Counted from the stretch's first letter, positions 44,331 to 53,326 are shown. The stretch: 64,000 bases of DNA from Lysinibacillus sp. ZYM-1 (GCF_001308875.1 NZ_KQ465109.1:1-64000), one strand, 5' to 3'. The notes: generated from the sequence alone by a model not told the origin. Made by a program: numbers and translations.

Positions 44331-44771
44331 TCACCAATACACACTGTAATAGTAAACATGATCATCCCTCGTCATACCCACTTTCTCATAGAGCTTCTGG
44401 GCGTTGACATTGTTCTTAGCTGTTTCGAGCATCATGTAACGAGCGTTCTCCTGTTGACAATAGGCATAGCATTGTTCGATTAAAGCTGTGGCCACTCCTC
44501 CATTTCTGGCATGTCCCGCCACAAATAAATCATTTAAAATAAACGCTTTTTTCATGGCTACGGATGAAAAAATAGGAAATAGCTGCGCAAAACCTACTGG
44601 TTCCTTTTCATGATAGGCAAGAAAAATGATGGATTGATCCTTCTCCACACGCTCCTTGATAAACTGCTCGGCTTGTTTTAAATCAGACGGCTGACCATAA
44701 AATTCTCGATAGGCATTAAATAGCGGTACTACTTCCCCCATTGTTGCCTGTGTCACTGTACAAATGTTCAT
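44331..44771 (-). CDS. GNAT N-acetyltransferase
   Basis: A 146-residue GNAT with FILNDLFVAGHARNGGVATAL as the acetyl-CoA-binding strand and loop and NNVNAQKLYEKVGM near the end. The substrate is unknown. It is divergent from the MocR regulator, with about 110 bases between them, so it may be a target of that regulator. Confidence 0.85.
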   Translation of the reverse strand: MNICTVTQATMGEVVPLFNAYREFYGQPSDLKQAEQFIKERVEKDQSIIFLAYHEKEPVGFAQLFPIFSSVAMKKAFILNDLFVAGHARNGGVATALIEQCYAYCQQENARYMMLETAKNNVNAQKLYEKVGMTRDDHVYYYSVYW

Positions 44772-44829
44772 ATTCGACTCCTCATTTCATTTTCATTGTC
44801 CTTCTAGTATGATGGTAGTAAACAATCTG

Positions 44830-44861
44830 ACATTTCAAAAGAAACAGTTTTAAACATTTCA
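44830..44861. promoter_or_regulatory. Direct repeats in the GNAT/MocR divergent gap
   Basis: Two copies of ACATTTCA (44830-44837 and 44854-44861) start 24 bases apart, immediately upstream of the MocR start. MocR-type regulators often bind direct repeats of this spacing class; a candidate autoregulatory site. Confidence 0.35.
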
Positions 44862-44881
44862 GCATGTCAAAGAGGTGCACA

Positions 44882-46258
44882 ATGGACGATTTCATCTTTT
44901 TATTAACAGACAATGAGGCCAAATATAAGCAAATCTATCAGCAATTGAAAGCACTCATTTTGCAAGGCACATTGGCAATGAATGAATCTCTGCCTTCTAT
45001 TCGGAAAATGGCAGAAACATTGCAGGTTAGTCGAAACACAACATTAACTGCCTATGAACAGCTTGTAGCTGAGGGCTATATTCGGGGAGAAGGGCGCAAA
45101 GGTTACTTTGTGAATGCATTGGAGCAAGTTTTCTTACAAGAGCAGCCACAGCTGGTTCTATCGCAGCCACAGAGGGATACTTCCCCATTGCTAGTAGATT
45201 TTCTGGCTGGTGCTGTTGATCAACAACACTTTCCCATAAAGACATGGCGTCAAATGGCCAATCAAATTTTACAAGAATCACCATGCTATCAATACGGGGA
45301 AATGTTTGGAGAGTCATCGCTAAAGGAGCAGCTTGCCCAATATTTACTGCAAGCAAGGGGTGTTTATACAAATAGTGAAAATATCATTATTGGTAGTAGT
45401 ACACAGCAGATGCTCCTCTATCTCGGCTTTTTATTGAAAGACGATTTTTCGAGTATACTTTTAGAGGACCCAGGCTATAACGGGGCAAGGGAGGCTTTTC
45501 AATTACATAACTTTGGCATTGAGGTATTACCAGTGCATGAAGCAGGCGCACAGCTTGACGTCTTAAATAATTGTCTAGCACGCTTATTGTATGTCACACC
45601 GTCACACCATTTCCCATATGGTGCCTCGATGAGCATTCAGCAGCGGCAAACACTAATACGATGGGCTCAAAAAATGAATGGCTATATTCTTGAAGATGAT
45701 TATGATGGCGAATTTCGTTATACACAACAGCCATTTCCTGCCCTTGCTTCCATTGACCCATCTCGGGTAATTTATCTGGGTACATTCTCAAAATCCTTTT
45801 TACCAGGCGTACGAATAAGCTATATGGTGTTACCGAATGACCTTGTTCAGCCGTATAAAATAAGATTTACTCATTTTGAACAAAATGCCTCAACCCTGCA
45901 TCAACGCACCATGGCCCGATTTATGGCACAAGGTGAATGGACACGCCATATCAAAAGAATGCGCCTTACCTATAAACAAAAAATGCAGCACCTTGTTCAG
46001 GAGCTACAACAGCAATTTGGTGAGCAAGTCACTATTTTAGGTGAGCAATCAGGCCTTTATGTTTTGGTGAAAGTAAAGTCCTCACTTTCGGAACAACAGC
46101 TAATCCAACAAGCGGAGTCCCACGGTGTGAGAGTTTATCCAACCAGTCCGTTTTTTCTTCGTCAAGCAAGTGTGGAACCCATGCTACAACTAGGGTTTAG
46201 TAAGCTAACAATGGAAGAAATTACGTTAGGTGTCCACCTACTGAAAAAAGCCTGGTAG
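44882..46258 (+). CDS. MocR/PdxR-type GntR regulator with aminotransferase domain
   Basis: A 458-residue fusion: an N-terminal winged GntR helix-turn-helix (about 10-75, SIRKMAETLQVSRNTTLTAYEQL) and a fold-type I aminotransferase-like domain (about 105-455). The PLP lysine is in YLGTFSKSFLPGVRISYM and the Asp in ILEDDYDGEFRY. MocR proteins sense PLP or amino-compounds through this domain. Target unknown; the divergent GNAT gene is the neighbour. The ATG at 44882 follows AGAGG at six bases. Confidence 0.88.
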   Translation: MDDFIFLLTDNEAKYKQIYQQLKALILQGTLAMNESLPSIRKMAETLQVSRNTTLTAYEQLVAEGYIRGEGRKGYFVNALEQVFLQEQPQLVLSQPQRDTSPLLVDFLAGAVDQQHFPIKTWRQMANQILQESPCYQYGEMFGESSLKEQLAQYLLQARGVYTNSENIIIGSSTQQMLLYLGFLLKDDFSSILLEDPGYNGAREAFQLHNFGIEVLPVHEAGAQLDVLNNCLARLLYVTPSHHFPYGASMSIQQRQTLIRWAQKMNGYILEDDYDGEFRYTQQPFPALASIDPSRVIYLGTFSKSFLPGVRISYMVLPNDLVQPYKIRFTHFEQNASTLHQRTMARFMAQGEWTRHIKRMRLTYKQKMQHLVQELQQQFGEQVTILGEQSGLYVLVKVKSSLSEQQLIQQAESHGVRVYPTSPFFLRQASVEPMLQLGFSKLTMEEITLGVHLLKKAW

Positions 46259-46260
46259 CA

Positions 46261-46292
46261 AAAAGCCATAACCCTCAAAGTTATGGCTTTTC
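46261..46292. terminator. Bidirectional terminator
   Basis: The stem AAAAGCCATAAC/GTTATGGCTTTT lies between convergent genes. Confidence 0.88.
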
Positions 46293-46300
46293 CCCAGCGT

Positions 46301-47524
46301 TTAAAAATAATCAATAAATGTCGGAATGCCTACAGGTAATACTGCCTCAAGCAAGGCAATTTCATCTGCATGTCCCTGTAACCGTTCAATTCGTTCTAAA
46401 TAGCTTGGTCGCTTATAGCCTAAAAGCATAGTAGCCAATGTTTGCACCGTTAAATGAACAGCATTATCATTCAAAGTCTCACTAACCTTTTGAACAGAAA
46501 GCTTTCCACCCACCATTTTAATGATGAATGTACCATTATTCCAAGCCACAATTCGATCACTTACAGCTAGCTGAAGCTCAAAATCCTGACCAACAAATGG
46601 ATAACGCAATAAAAACTCTTTGACATCAACAATTCTCGCCATGAAATATGGAGAAACCTTTTGGATAATTTCACTATCCTCTAATAGAAAAGCTACTGCT
46701 TCATTGCCCGTGGTTTTCCCATAGACATTATAAATCATTGAACTATGAGCAGAGGCAAAATTCCATAACCCTTTTCGAGCCTCTTCCTGTAAATAGACGA
46801 TTTCATCGATGTAATAATTTTCCTCCATGATACGATAAAACATGTAGCCCTGTGCCACATCCTCTTCATCGTAGTAGACTGCTGCCTGAAGGTTAACATC
46901 ACTGTCAATGAATTTCTCTTCCCAGAAATCTTCCTGAAACTTCTCATTCCACGCAATACTATTTCGCACCATCACACCATGTGTTTTTTGCGCATAACGG
47001 GCGTAGATTTCCACAACATCCTGATGCTTCGGATCCACCCGACGAATTTTGCCATTGAGCCCAGCATAATGCGGAAGCTGTGTGTCCTTTACCTGAAACT
47101 CCACGATGTCACTCATAATTTCCCATCCTTTTTTTCGATAATAAGGAATGGAATATGGAAATAAATAGGATATACATTGACCTTCGTTTCGCATACTTTG
47201 TAGGCTTTCAATAATCAAGCTTTCCATTAAGCCATGTCCCGAATACTCCGGATAGGTGCCAACTGCCGTAATACCACCCATTTCATAAATCTTGCCATGG
47301 ACATTGACCTCAAAAGGCAAACTTAAAATTTGCGAAACCAACTGTGAACCATCGAACCATCCGATTGCATGCCCCTCGTTAAATTGTCTACTTTTAGCAT
47401 TCACAAAACGGCGGTCCTTGTGAATAGACATGGACATTTGAAAGACATAATTTAGTAAATCAATGGACTGTGCCATTTCATCCAATCGAATTTCTCGCAT
47501 GACTAAGCCTTTTCGTTGATTCAT
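46301..47524 (-). CDS. Eis-like GNAT acetyltransferase
   Basis: A 407-residue multi-domain acetyltransferase: an N-terminal GNAT domain with MGGITAVGTYPEYSGHGLM (about residues 80-100), a second degenerate GNAT domain, and a C-terminal SCP2-like domain (about 310-400). The layout is that of Eis and its Bacillus homologues, which acetylate aminoglycosides or polyamines at several amines. The physiological substrate here is unknown. It overlaps the upstream ATPase gene by four bases. Confidence 0.87.
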   Translation of the reverse strand: MNQRKGLVMREIRLDEMAQSIDLLNYVFQMSMSIHKDRRFVNAKSRQFNEGHAIGWFDGSQLVSQILSLPFEVNVHGKIYEMGGITAVGTYPEYSGHGLMESLIIESLQSMRNEGQCISYLFPYSIPYYRKKGWEIMSDIVEFQVKDTQLPHYAGLNGKIRRVDPKHQDVVEIYARYAQKTHGVMVRNSIAWNEKFQEDFWEEKFIDSDVNLQAAVYYDEEDVAQGYMFYRIMEENYYIDEIVYLQEEARKGLWNFASAHSSMIYNVYGKTTGNEAVAFLLEDSEIIQKVSPYFMARIVDVKEFLLRYPFVGQDFELQLAVSDRIVAWNNGTFIIKMVGGKLSVQKVSETLNDNAVHLTVQTLATMLLGYKRPSYLERIERLQGHADEIALLEAVLPVGIPTFIDYF

Positions 47525-48249
47525 GATTCCCTCTCCTCATCAAATAACTCACTTAAAATGGTTTGTGGTGCATCTAAAAAACGTTTGGTGACAATGTAAT
47601 GAATGGAATCCTCATAGCGAATCGATTCAATCTCTCCATTGTCAAAACTATAAATCGTCGCATTCGGATAGCCAAGTAAAATAGGTGAATGTGTGGCAAT
47701 AATAAATTGTGCCTCATGCTCTAAATCCTTGATGATTTTCAACAGGCTTAATTGCCTCGTTGGGGACAACGCCGCCTCAGGCTCATCCAATAAATAGATG
47801 GCTTTGCCCTTAAAGCGATTCATAAATAATGCTAGAAAGGATTCACCATGGGATTGGTGATGGAGAGATTTCCCACCAAAAGCGTTATATCTTCTTGGAT
47901 CTTCTATCAAATCAATATGACTGGCAAATTGATAAAATGTTTCTGATCGAAGAAAAAAACCATTCGAAATCTTCGGCAACCACGATAAACGGATATAGTC
48001 TCCCAGTGAAGATTCTGCCTTATGTACTTCATAAAGATTTTGGCGACCACCACCTGCCGTATTAAAATCGCAACGATCCGCAATAGCTTCCAGTAATGTT
48101 GATTTCCCCGAACCATTTTCCCCAACAAAGAACGTCACATTCGTCGGAAACTCCAGCTCATGTAAATCCTGCAAGCTTGGAATATTAAAAGGATACATCT
48201 GTTTATTTGGAATAGTGTCCTGTAGCACCTTACATGATTTTAAATACAT
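47521..48249 (-). CDS. AAA family (ABC-like) ATPase
   Basis: A 242-residue soluble ATPase with Walker A FFVGENGSGKSTLLEAIADR (about residues 38-57), Walker B IYLLDEPEAALS and the switch His in IATHSPILLG. An SHGESFL segment stands in the signature position. It resembles the SMC/OLD-like single-domain ATPases of unknown role (YbjD/RecF-like style) rather than a transporter. GGAGG precedes the ATG. Co-transcribed with the Eis-like gene. Confidence 0.82.
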   Translation of the reverse strand: MYLKSCKVLQDTIPNKQMYPFNIPSLQDLHELEFPTNVTFFVGENGSGKSTLLEAIADRCDFNTAGGGRQNLYEVHKAESSLGDYIRLSWLPKISNGFFLRSETFYQFASHIDLIEDPRRYNAFGGKSLHHQSHGESFLALFMNRFKGKAIYLLDEPEAALSPTRQLSLLKIIKDLEHEAQFIIATHSPILLGYPNATIYSFDNGEIESIRYEDSIHYIVTKRFLDAPQTILSELFDEERES

Positions 48250-48522
48250 CTCGTTTCCTCCTTTCCCTTATTATAACGAACAATGCCGTTGCTGAAACGT
48301 CATCGCTCTACCACTTTGATAAAAAAGAAATAAGAATAGTCAAACAAATCATAAAATCATTATTTTTGTTTCTAAAGAGCTCAATAGATATAATGCTTAA
48401 AAAAGGCGGGCATAATCATCGTCAACCCCATAATTGCCTATGAAATATTTCCCGAGAAATAAATAAAAAACATGTCGAAAGTTGCAATTGAAATTCATAA
48501 AATTTTGTCATATTTTTGATTT

Positions 48523-48695
48523 TCATAAAAATAAATGGTGGTGGATCTCATATGGAAGAATTCTATTGAGTGTGGGGAGCAATTTCCCAGCAATAGTCAA
48601 CGGGGTTCTAGGGTTATATCCAATGACATCACCCATTACACTTTCGTGAGCTCACCCTCATACCGATTCTTCATTTCCCCATAACCGAAAGGATC
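48523..48695 (-). pseudogene. Frameshifted remnant of a small gene
   Basis: On the leftward strand two coding-like pieces lie in different frames: DPFGYGEMKNRYEGELTKV (ending near 48640), then GDVIGYNPRTPLTIAGKLL and PTLNRILPYEIHHHLFL up to a TGA at 48523. They join across a one- or two-base shift near ACGAAAGTGTAATGGG. No start with a ribosome binding site is left. Family unknown. The remainder of the 48.25-48.77 kb gap is AT-rich and empty. Confidence 0.45.
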
Positions 48696-48770
48696 ATCTT
48701 ATAAAAAGTTCTATATACTCGGCTCCCCTCATAAATTGAGTAACAATCAAAAGTTAGAAGGAGAAGAACA

Positions 48771-48986
48771 ATGTTTGTGACTCATTATTATGAAAATAAA
48801 ACGTCCGTTTTAAGCCAATTGCTCGTCAAACTCCCTGCTATCGAAGATGATATTCGAATTAAAGGGCGCAAGGCAAAGGTGGTCGAGGTACTCCAGATTG
48901 ATGACAACAATTATCATGTGAAGATTATTTTTGAAAAAATTCCTAAAAAGCAACCACTCAAAGATTTAGGAAAGAAAAAGAGATAA
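48771..48986 (+). CDS. Small basic protein of unknown function
   Basis: A 71-residue protein, predicted beta-rich in the middle (KAKVVEVLQIDDNNYHVKII) with a very basic tail (KKQPLKDLGKKKR). AAGGAG lies eight bases before the ATG. Not recognised; it may bind nucleic acid by charge only. Confidence 0.62.
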   Translation: MFVTHYYENKTSVLSQLLVKLPAIEDDIRIKGRKAKVVEVLQIDDNNYHVKIIFEKIPKKQPLKDLGKKKR

Positions 48987-49075
48987 TCCATAAAGTTTAT
49001 TTCCTACAAATTCGGGAATATCCATACTACTAATGCGAATTATTCTCACCCCTAATATTTCTTCAAGCAAACTTG

Positions 49076-49104
49076 TTGACTTTTTAATTGATAACAATTA
49101 TCAT
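49076..49104 (+). promoter_or_regulatory. Promoter of the candidate iron-responsive sRNA
   Basis: TTGACT (49076-49081) and TATCAT (49099-49104) are 17 bases apart; the Fur box covers the -10 box. Confidence 0.65.
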
Positions 49105-49108
49105 TATC
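49090..49108. promoter_or_regulatory. Fur box
   Basis: The 19-base element, read leftward GATAATGATAATTGTTATC, matches the classic Fur consensus GATAATGATAATCATTATC at 17 of 19 positions. It overlaps a rightward promoter, as expected for iron repression. Confidence 0.75.
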
Positions 49109-49110
49109 AC

Positions 49111-49218
49111 TAGATTATTTCTTTTCTCCAAATTGCTTAATTCAGAATCCCCCTCTTTTTTGAATTAGCATGTATCAAACGGATATTCTTACATCAGACT
49201 AAGAGTATCCGTTTTTAT
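49111..49218 (+). ncRNA. Candidate Fur-controlled small RNA (FsrA-like)
   Basis: A promoter with a Fur box over its -10 is followed, within about 108 bases and without an ORF, by a strong intrinsic terminator (49177-49190 with 49201-49214, then TTTTT). In between, a small stem (49135-49143 with 49162-49169, one bulge) presents the C-rich single strand ATCCCCCTCTTTTTT. B. subtilis FsrA is a Fur-repressed sRNA of similar size that uses C-rich loops to silence iron-using TCA-cycle genes. This RNA lies just upstream of fumC. Sequence identity to FsrA was not tested. Confidence 0.55.
49177..49218 (+). terminator. Terminator between the sRNA and fumC
   Basis: A 14-base-pair stem (one G-T pair), ten-base loop, and TTTTTATTT tail. 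It ends 45 bases before the fumC ATG. Confidence 0.85.
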
Positions 49219-49262
49219 TTGTATACGTGGAGGAATTTACATAATAAAGGAGCTGTTTGGAC

Positions 49263-50654
49263 ATGGATTATCGTATTGAAAAAGACACTATGGGTGAAAT
49301 TAAAGTACCTGCCGATAAAATTTGGGGTGCGCAAACACAGCGTAGTAAAGAAAATTTCCAAATTGGCACGGAACAAATGCCAATCGAGCTTGTGCAAGCC
49401 ATGGCTATATTAAAGAAAAGTGCAGCGATTGCGAACAACAAACTTGGCAAGCTTTCAGATATTAAAGCACATGCAATCGTACAGGCTGCAGATGAAATTT
49501 TAAATGGACAATGGGACGATCAATTCCCTCTTGTTGTTTGGCAAACTGGTAGTGGTACACAATCGAACATGAACGTAAACGAAGTTATCGCTCACCGCGC
49601 GAACCAACTTTTACAGGATGCTGGTGAGGCGGATCGAATTCATCCGAATGATGATGTCAATAAATCACAAAGCTCGAATGATACATTCCCTACGGCATTG
49701 CATATTGCGGCTGTTTTAAAAGTGGAGGATTATTTAATACCTCGACTTCGTTTATTAAAATCAACTTTGGAAGACAAAGCAGCTCAATTTAAAGATATTA
49801 TTAAAATTGGTCGTACGCATTTACAGGATGCAACACCTCTTACATTAGGTCAGGAAATTAGCGGCTGGGCAGCCATGCTGGCAAAATCGGAGCATATGAT
49901 TAGCCAAAATATTAACTATTTGAAAGAGCTTGCGATCGGTGGAACAGCGGTTGGTACTGGTATCAACGCTCATCCGGAATTTGGAGATCGTGTTGCTGCG
50001 GAAATTAGTGAACTAACAGGTAAACAATTCGCTTCTGCTGCGAATAAATTCCATGCATTAACAAGCCATGATGAAGCAGTTGTTGCTCATGGTGCTCTTA
50101 AAGCATTAGCGGCTGATTTAATGAAAATTGCCAATGACGTTCGCTGGCTTGCAAGTGGTCCTCGCTCAGGAATTGGTGAAATCACTATTCCCGAAAACGA
50201 ACCAGGCTCATCGATTATGCCTGGTAAAGTAAACCCTACACAAAGTGAAGCGATGACCATGGTAGTCACACAAGTTGTAGGAAATGACGCTACGATTGCT
50301 TTCGCGGCATCCCAAGGGAACTTTGAACTAAACGTCTTTAAACCAGTGATCATTTACAACTTCTTACAATCAACTCGTCTACTAGCAGATACAATGAAAT
50401 CATTTAATGACCATTGTGCAATCGGCATTGAGCCAAATAAAGAAGTGCTAGATCATAACTTACAAAATTCATTAATGCTTGTAACGGCATTAAATCCATA
50501 TATCGGCTACGAAAACGCAGCAAAAATCGCGAAAAAGGCTCACAAAGAAGGAACTACTTTAAAAGAGGCTGCCATCGCAAGTGGCTTATTAACAGAAGAG
50601 CAATTCGATGAATATGTAGATCCGGCAACGATGATTTACCCGAACGCAAAATAA
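49263..50654 (+). CDS. fumC: Class II fumarate hydratase
   Basis: A 463-residue fumarase/aspartase-superfamily enzyme (CitG of B. subtilis) converting fumarate to malate in the TCA cycle; class II needs no iron-sulfur cluster. Motifs: [13 protein letters not shown], the [13 protein letters not shown] segment with the catalytic His, and the signature [11 protein letters not shown] with its mobile loop (about residues 315-330). I start at ATG 49263, ten bases after AAGGAG, agreeing with the M-x-Y-R-I-E start of relatives. A terminator-like hairpin upstream implies readthrough or a separate promoter (TTGAAT, 18 bases, TATTCT near 49160-49190). Confidence 0.96.
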   Translation: MDYRIEKDTMGEIKVPADKIWGAQTQRSKENFQIGTEQMPIELVQAMAILKKSAAIANNKLGKLSDIKAHAIVQAADEILNGQWDDQFPLVVWQTGSGTQSNMNVNEVIAHRANQLLQDAGEADRIHPNDDVNKSQSSNDTFPTALHIAAVLKVEDYLIPRLRLLKSTLEDKAAQFKDIIKIGRTHLQDATPLTLGQEISGWAAMLAKSEHMISQNINYLKELAIGGTAVGTGINAHPEFGDRVAAEISELTGKQFASAANKFHALTSHDEAVVAHGALKALAADLMKIANDVRWLASGPRSGIGEITIPENEPGSSIMPGKVNPTQSEAMTMVVTQVVGNDATIAFAASQGNFELNVFKPVIIYNFLQSTRLLADTMKSFNDHCAIGIEPNKEVLDHNLQNSLMLVTALNPYIGYENAAKIAKKAHKEGTTLKEAAIASGLLTEEQFDEYVDPATMIYPNAK

Positions 50655-50724
50655 TGTAAGTGCAATCGGACCAAGCATCGATAAATCAAATCTTCATATA
50701 GCTACCTTTTGGGGCTAAATTGGT

Positions 50725-50757
50725 AAAAGGATTGGGGCAATAACCCCAATCCTTTTA
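50725..50757 (+). terminator. Terminator of fumC
   Basis: A perfect 13-base-pair stem AAAAGGATTGGGG/CCCCAATCCTTTT, also usable leftward. Confidence 0.9.
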
Positions 50758-50777
50758 TTCTGCCTTCCACACGAGCC

Positions 50778-51356
50778 TTAGCACGTAGACGTACCAATTT
50801 GATCGATTAATGATTCTGAATGAGGATGTTCTCTATTTATCAGAGAATAAACATAAGTATCATTTGGAACATTATTTTGATGCATATATTTCTTTAATAA
50901 TCCTTCTTTTTCAAAACCAATTTTTGTTAATAGTTTGTTTGAAGCATCATTTTCTGTGAAAACTATTGCTCCTATACGTAATAACTTCATCTCTTGAAAG
51001 CCAAATGAGATTACTTTATTAAGTGCCTCTCGTGCATACCCTTTTCCCCAACTCTCTGGGAAAAGTGCATAACTTATTTCAGCTCTTTTATGCTCGGTTG
51101 ACCACTCTTGAAATCCAATAGTACCAATTAGTCCTTCTTGCCCCTTTAATTCAATTCCCCATTTAATGCCACGTTTTTCATCATAGTTTTTTGAAAAATT
51201 ATTAATTATTTGTCTAACTTGCTCTAAACTAGTTAATGGATTCTGCCCGTAATGACGTAATACATCGGGATTAGAAAAGCAGTCTAAAATAGCTTGAGCG
51301 TCATTAACGGTGATCTCTCGTAACACTAATCGATCAGTATTTAAACTAGGAAACAT
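50778..51356 (-). CDS. GNAT N-acetyltransferase, RimJ/RimL-like
   Basis: A 192-residue GNAT close in sequence to the one at 27534-28067 (shared LRE-T..DA, CFSN, YGQ, EKRGI-WGIE, IGTIG, HKRAEI-Y, ENxASN-LL-K-GF). The acetyl-CoA loop is WGKGYAREALNKVISFGF. It has a C-terminal extension of about 15 residues (HPHSESLIDQIGTSTC) that its paralogue lacks. AGAGGTGG precedes the ATG. The substrate is unknown. Confidence 0.85.
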   Translation of the reverse strand: MFPSLNTDRLVLREITVNDAQAILDCFSNPDVLRHYGQNPLTSLEQVRQIINNFSKNYDEKRGIKWGIELKGQEGLIGTIGFQEWSTEHKRAEISYALFPESWGKGYAREALNKVISFGFQEMKLLRIGAIVFTENDASNKLLTKIGFEKEGLLKKYMHQNNVPNDTYVYSLINREHPHSESLIDQIGTSTC

Positions 51357-51521
51357 TATTCCACCTCTTTCAAGTAAGTTGTATCTTCCATATTTTATAT
51401 TAAAAGTTCGTAGATTACTCTATAGATTTATAACAATTATCAATCCAACCAATTTTTAAGCTCTATTACATATCTCAAAACCAAATAAAAAGCACGCTCT
51501 TCTGAACGTGATTTTAGATAT

Positions 51522-51731
51522 TTATTTTATTTTGATTTTTTGAATTTCAGCAACAGATATGGAGTCCTCCGTTATTTTCACATATTGATTTTTAGATTCC
51601 TTCAAATAACCTTCTTTGTTTAAATATTCTTTTAGGTCTGATTTTTTCTTAAATATTTTTTCTTTCATTTTTTGCTCGTAGTCTTGTTCATCGTTTCCTT
51701 TAGTAATAGTCATCATATAGATTTTCGTCAT
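51522..51731 (-). CDS. Small lysine-rich protein, unknown
   Basis: A 69-residue hydrophilic protein (start MTKIYMMTITKGNDEQDYEQ) with a basic helical middle and a short hydrophobic end (SVAEIQKIKIK). I start at ATG 51731, seven bases after GGGGG. Not recognised. It sits in an AT-rich stretch of orphan genes. Confidence 0.5.
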   Translation of the reverse strand: MTKIYMMTITKGNDEQDYEQKMKEKIFKKKSDLKEYLNKEGYLKESKNQYVKITEDSISVAEIQKIKIK

Positions 51732-51805
51732 GTCCATACCCCCTTGGATAACTTACGAATCGTCTTGGAAAAAGTTTCATCATCAAAATGACTTAGAGCG
51801 CCCTC

Positions 51806-52018
51806 TTATAATTCTTCTAAATAAATCGTAACTGTAATGCTTGTTGAACTGTATGTAAAAGCTCTTTCACTCACGGCCCTGTACTGATCTTCAAAATTCA
51901 CTACATCTCCAACATTTGGAACTAAAGCTGATAAAGAACCATTAATATTGTACGTCATAATGACATCGCCGTTTTGTTCACAAAAATTAATATAAATATG
52001 TTGTAATTGACTATCCAT
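51806..52018 (-). CDS. Small protein of 70 residues, unknown
   Basis: A soluble, predicted beta-strand protein (VIMTYNINGSLSALVPNVGD, then SSTSITVTIYLEEL). AAAGGGG lies eight bases before the ATG. It resembles short beta-barrel phage or defence accessory proteins only in style; no assignment. It precedes the 69-residue gene on the same strand. Confidence 0.5.
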   Translation of the reverse strand: MDSQLQHIYINFCEQNGDVIMTYNINGSLSALVPNVGDVVNFEDQYRAVSERAFTYSSTSITVTIYLEEL

Positions 52019-52242
52019 TTTTTAAGCCCCTTTCTTTTCCTGTTTTCTTTTATCTGTAATACTTTGGATCTGAAATAAATGGCCATGTTTCATACAGTTC
52101 TTTTGTTTGCTCTACGTTGAACGATCTTCACGCTTCGCTCTACTTCATTACCATGATTACCAAAACTTTTAAAATTATAGTAAATTTGTTACAACCAAAT
52201 TATACCTGCTCCGTCTAATAGTTGAAAGGGTGTGAAGGAAGA

Positions 52243-52412
52243 TTGAACAAAAAAGTGAGTGATGAGATAAAGATACAGAGATACTACTTGAAAGTGAAAC
52301 ATATGATCCCAACGGTGAGTTAACAAGCTATGTCCACCCTAATCGTGGATGTGAATGTACCATTTATTCCAGACTTAGAGGACTACCAGCTTCCCATAAG
52401 CAATCAGAATAA
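52243..52412 (+). pseudogene. Frameshifted remnant ending in HPNRGCECT
   Basis: A TTG with GAAGGAAG before it opens NKKVSDEI; a one-base shift near 52268 is needed to enter the longer frame KDTEILLESETYDPNGELTS then YVHPNRGCECTIYSRLRGLP and a TAA at 52412. The HPNxxCxC end recalls phage minor-head or related proteins. An intrinsic terminator follows at once (52418-52450), which supports a former gene. The rest of 52.02-52.54 kb holds nothing supported. Confidence 0.45.
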
Positions 52413-52417
52413 AGTTG

Positions 52418-52450
52418 AAAAAGATTGAGGCTAATTGCTTCAATCTTTTT
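52418..52450 (+). terminator. Terminator after the HPNRGCECT remnant
   Basis: The ten-base-pair stem AAAAAGATTG/CAATCTTTTT, with T run. Confidence 0.8.
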
Positions 52451-52538
52451 ATTTGATACGATAATAGTGTCAAAGGAGTCATTAGAATATAGATCATTGG
52501 AAAGTAATACCATTTCTGTTGAATTAAAATTTACTCCC

Positions 52539-52961
52539 CTATCTTTTCATTGTAATCAAGCATTTTTCATAAATTTCAATCTCATTTACTGGAGACTCAT
52601 TCAACGTTAGTTCGAATTTGTTCTCACAATTGTCCTCTTCTTCTCCAACCCAGCAAATATAAATCTCGCAATAGTCCCCTTTTGCTAGCAAGTCTTTTAG
52701 GAAATCAAAGACATGGAGAAAGGTTCTTTTGGATTTTTCATAATTATGTGGGGAATACATTTTATTCTCATCATGCATGTCCCAAATAGGAGCCCCCTTT
52801 GTTGCAATTTCGTAAATATATGGCGTCGAAAAATGTTTTTGTTGAACGGCCTGGCGATTTTCTTGATCAGAGAAAACATAATTTATTTCAACTTCATCTT
52901 CCGTATAGTCGTCATTTATTTCAACGGGAAAATTCAATCCAATATAGGTTGCCATACTCAT
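52539..52961 (-). CDS. Hypothetical acidic protein
   Basis: A 140-residue acidic soluble protein (start MSMATYIGLNFPVEINDDYT) with two late Cys (CWVGEEEDNCE). Not recognised. Its acidity and size resemble immunity proteins of polymorphic toxins or Bacillus SUKH/DUF-type orphans, but no toxin gene is intact beside it. I start at ATG 52961, seven to eight bases after GAGGAGG; upstream codons are read through a hairpin and a decayed gene. Confidence 0.6.
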   Translation of the reverse strand: MSMATYIGLNFPVEINDDYTEDEVEINYVFSDQENRQAVQQKHFSTPYIYEIATKGAPIWDMHDENKMYSPHNYEKSKRTFLHVFDFLKDLLAKGDYCEIYICWVGEEEDNCENKFELTLNESPVNEIEIYEKCLITMKR

Positions 52962-52978
52962 CTGTGTAATCCTCCTCA

Positions 52979-53005
52979 TAAAAAATACCCTGTCAGTGGA
53001 CAGGG
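52979..53005 (-). terminator. Small terminator before the acidic-protein gene
   Basis: The stem CCCTGTC/GACAGGG with four-base loop and leftward TATTTTTT lies between the decayed gene at 53.1-53.3 kb and the start of the 140-residue gene. Confidence 0.6.
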
Positions 53006-53098
53006 CGTCAGCAACGAAGCTGTTGATATTGTAAAAAGAACCGTACTTTTGGACGAACATCTATACCTTTCATGAACATCATTATTTCGAATGTCATT

Positions 53099-53326
53099 CT
53101 ATCTTGAAATGGCTGGATGGTCATAGGCTTCAAACGACGTCTTGTCCGTTTCTTTTTGTAAGGCTTGCTACCGTGGTATGTTAACTGTAATAGCCGCCGC
53201 TTTGATAGTTTGGTGTTGCGGTGGTGTTTTCGGCTCCATATACAGCGTTGTGTAATACGCATCCGCAATCACGATCAAGTAAATAATCAAAAGTAATCGT
53301 TTTGTTCAATGGTTCAAAAATTTCAT
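53099..53326 (-). pseudogene. Decayed small gene with frameshifts
   Basis: AAAGGGAG precedes ATG 53326, which reads only six codons. Adding one T to a T5 run would open MKFFEPLNKTITFDYLLDRD then CGCVLHNAVYGAENTTATPN and a TAA near 53181. Further coding-like text (QALQKETDKTTFEAYDHPA) follows in another frame up to 53099. At least two lesions, or homopolymer errors, are implied. Family unknown. Confidence 0.42.

Noticed and set aside
48234-48443. Rightward 69-codon ORF
   Set aside because: It begins inside the promoter region of the leftward ATPase gene and has no protein-like motifs.
53008-53268. Leftward 86-codon basic ORF
   Set aside because: Its composition (arginine/lysine runs) looks like an out-of-frame reading of the decayed gene at 53099-53326, and it has no ribosome binding site.
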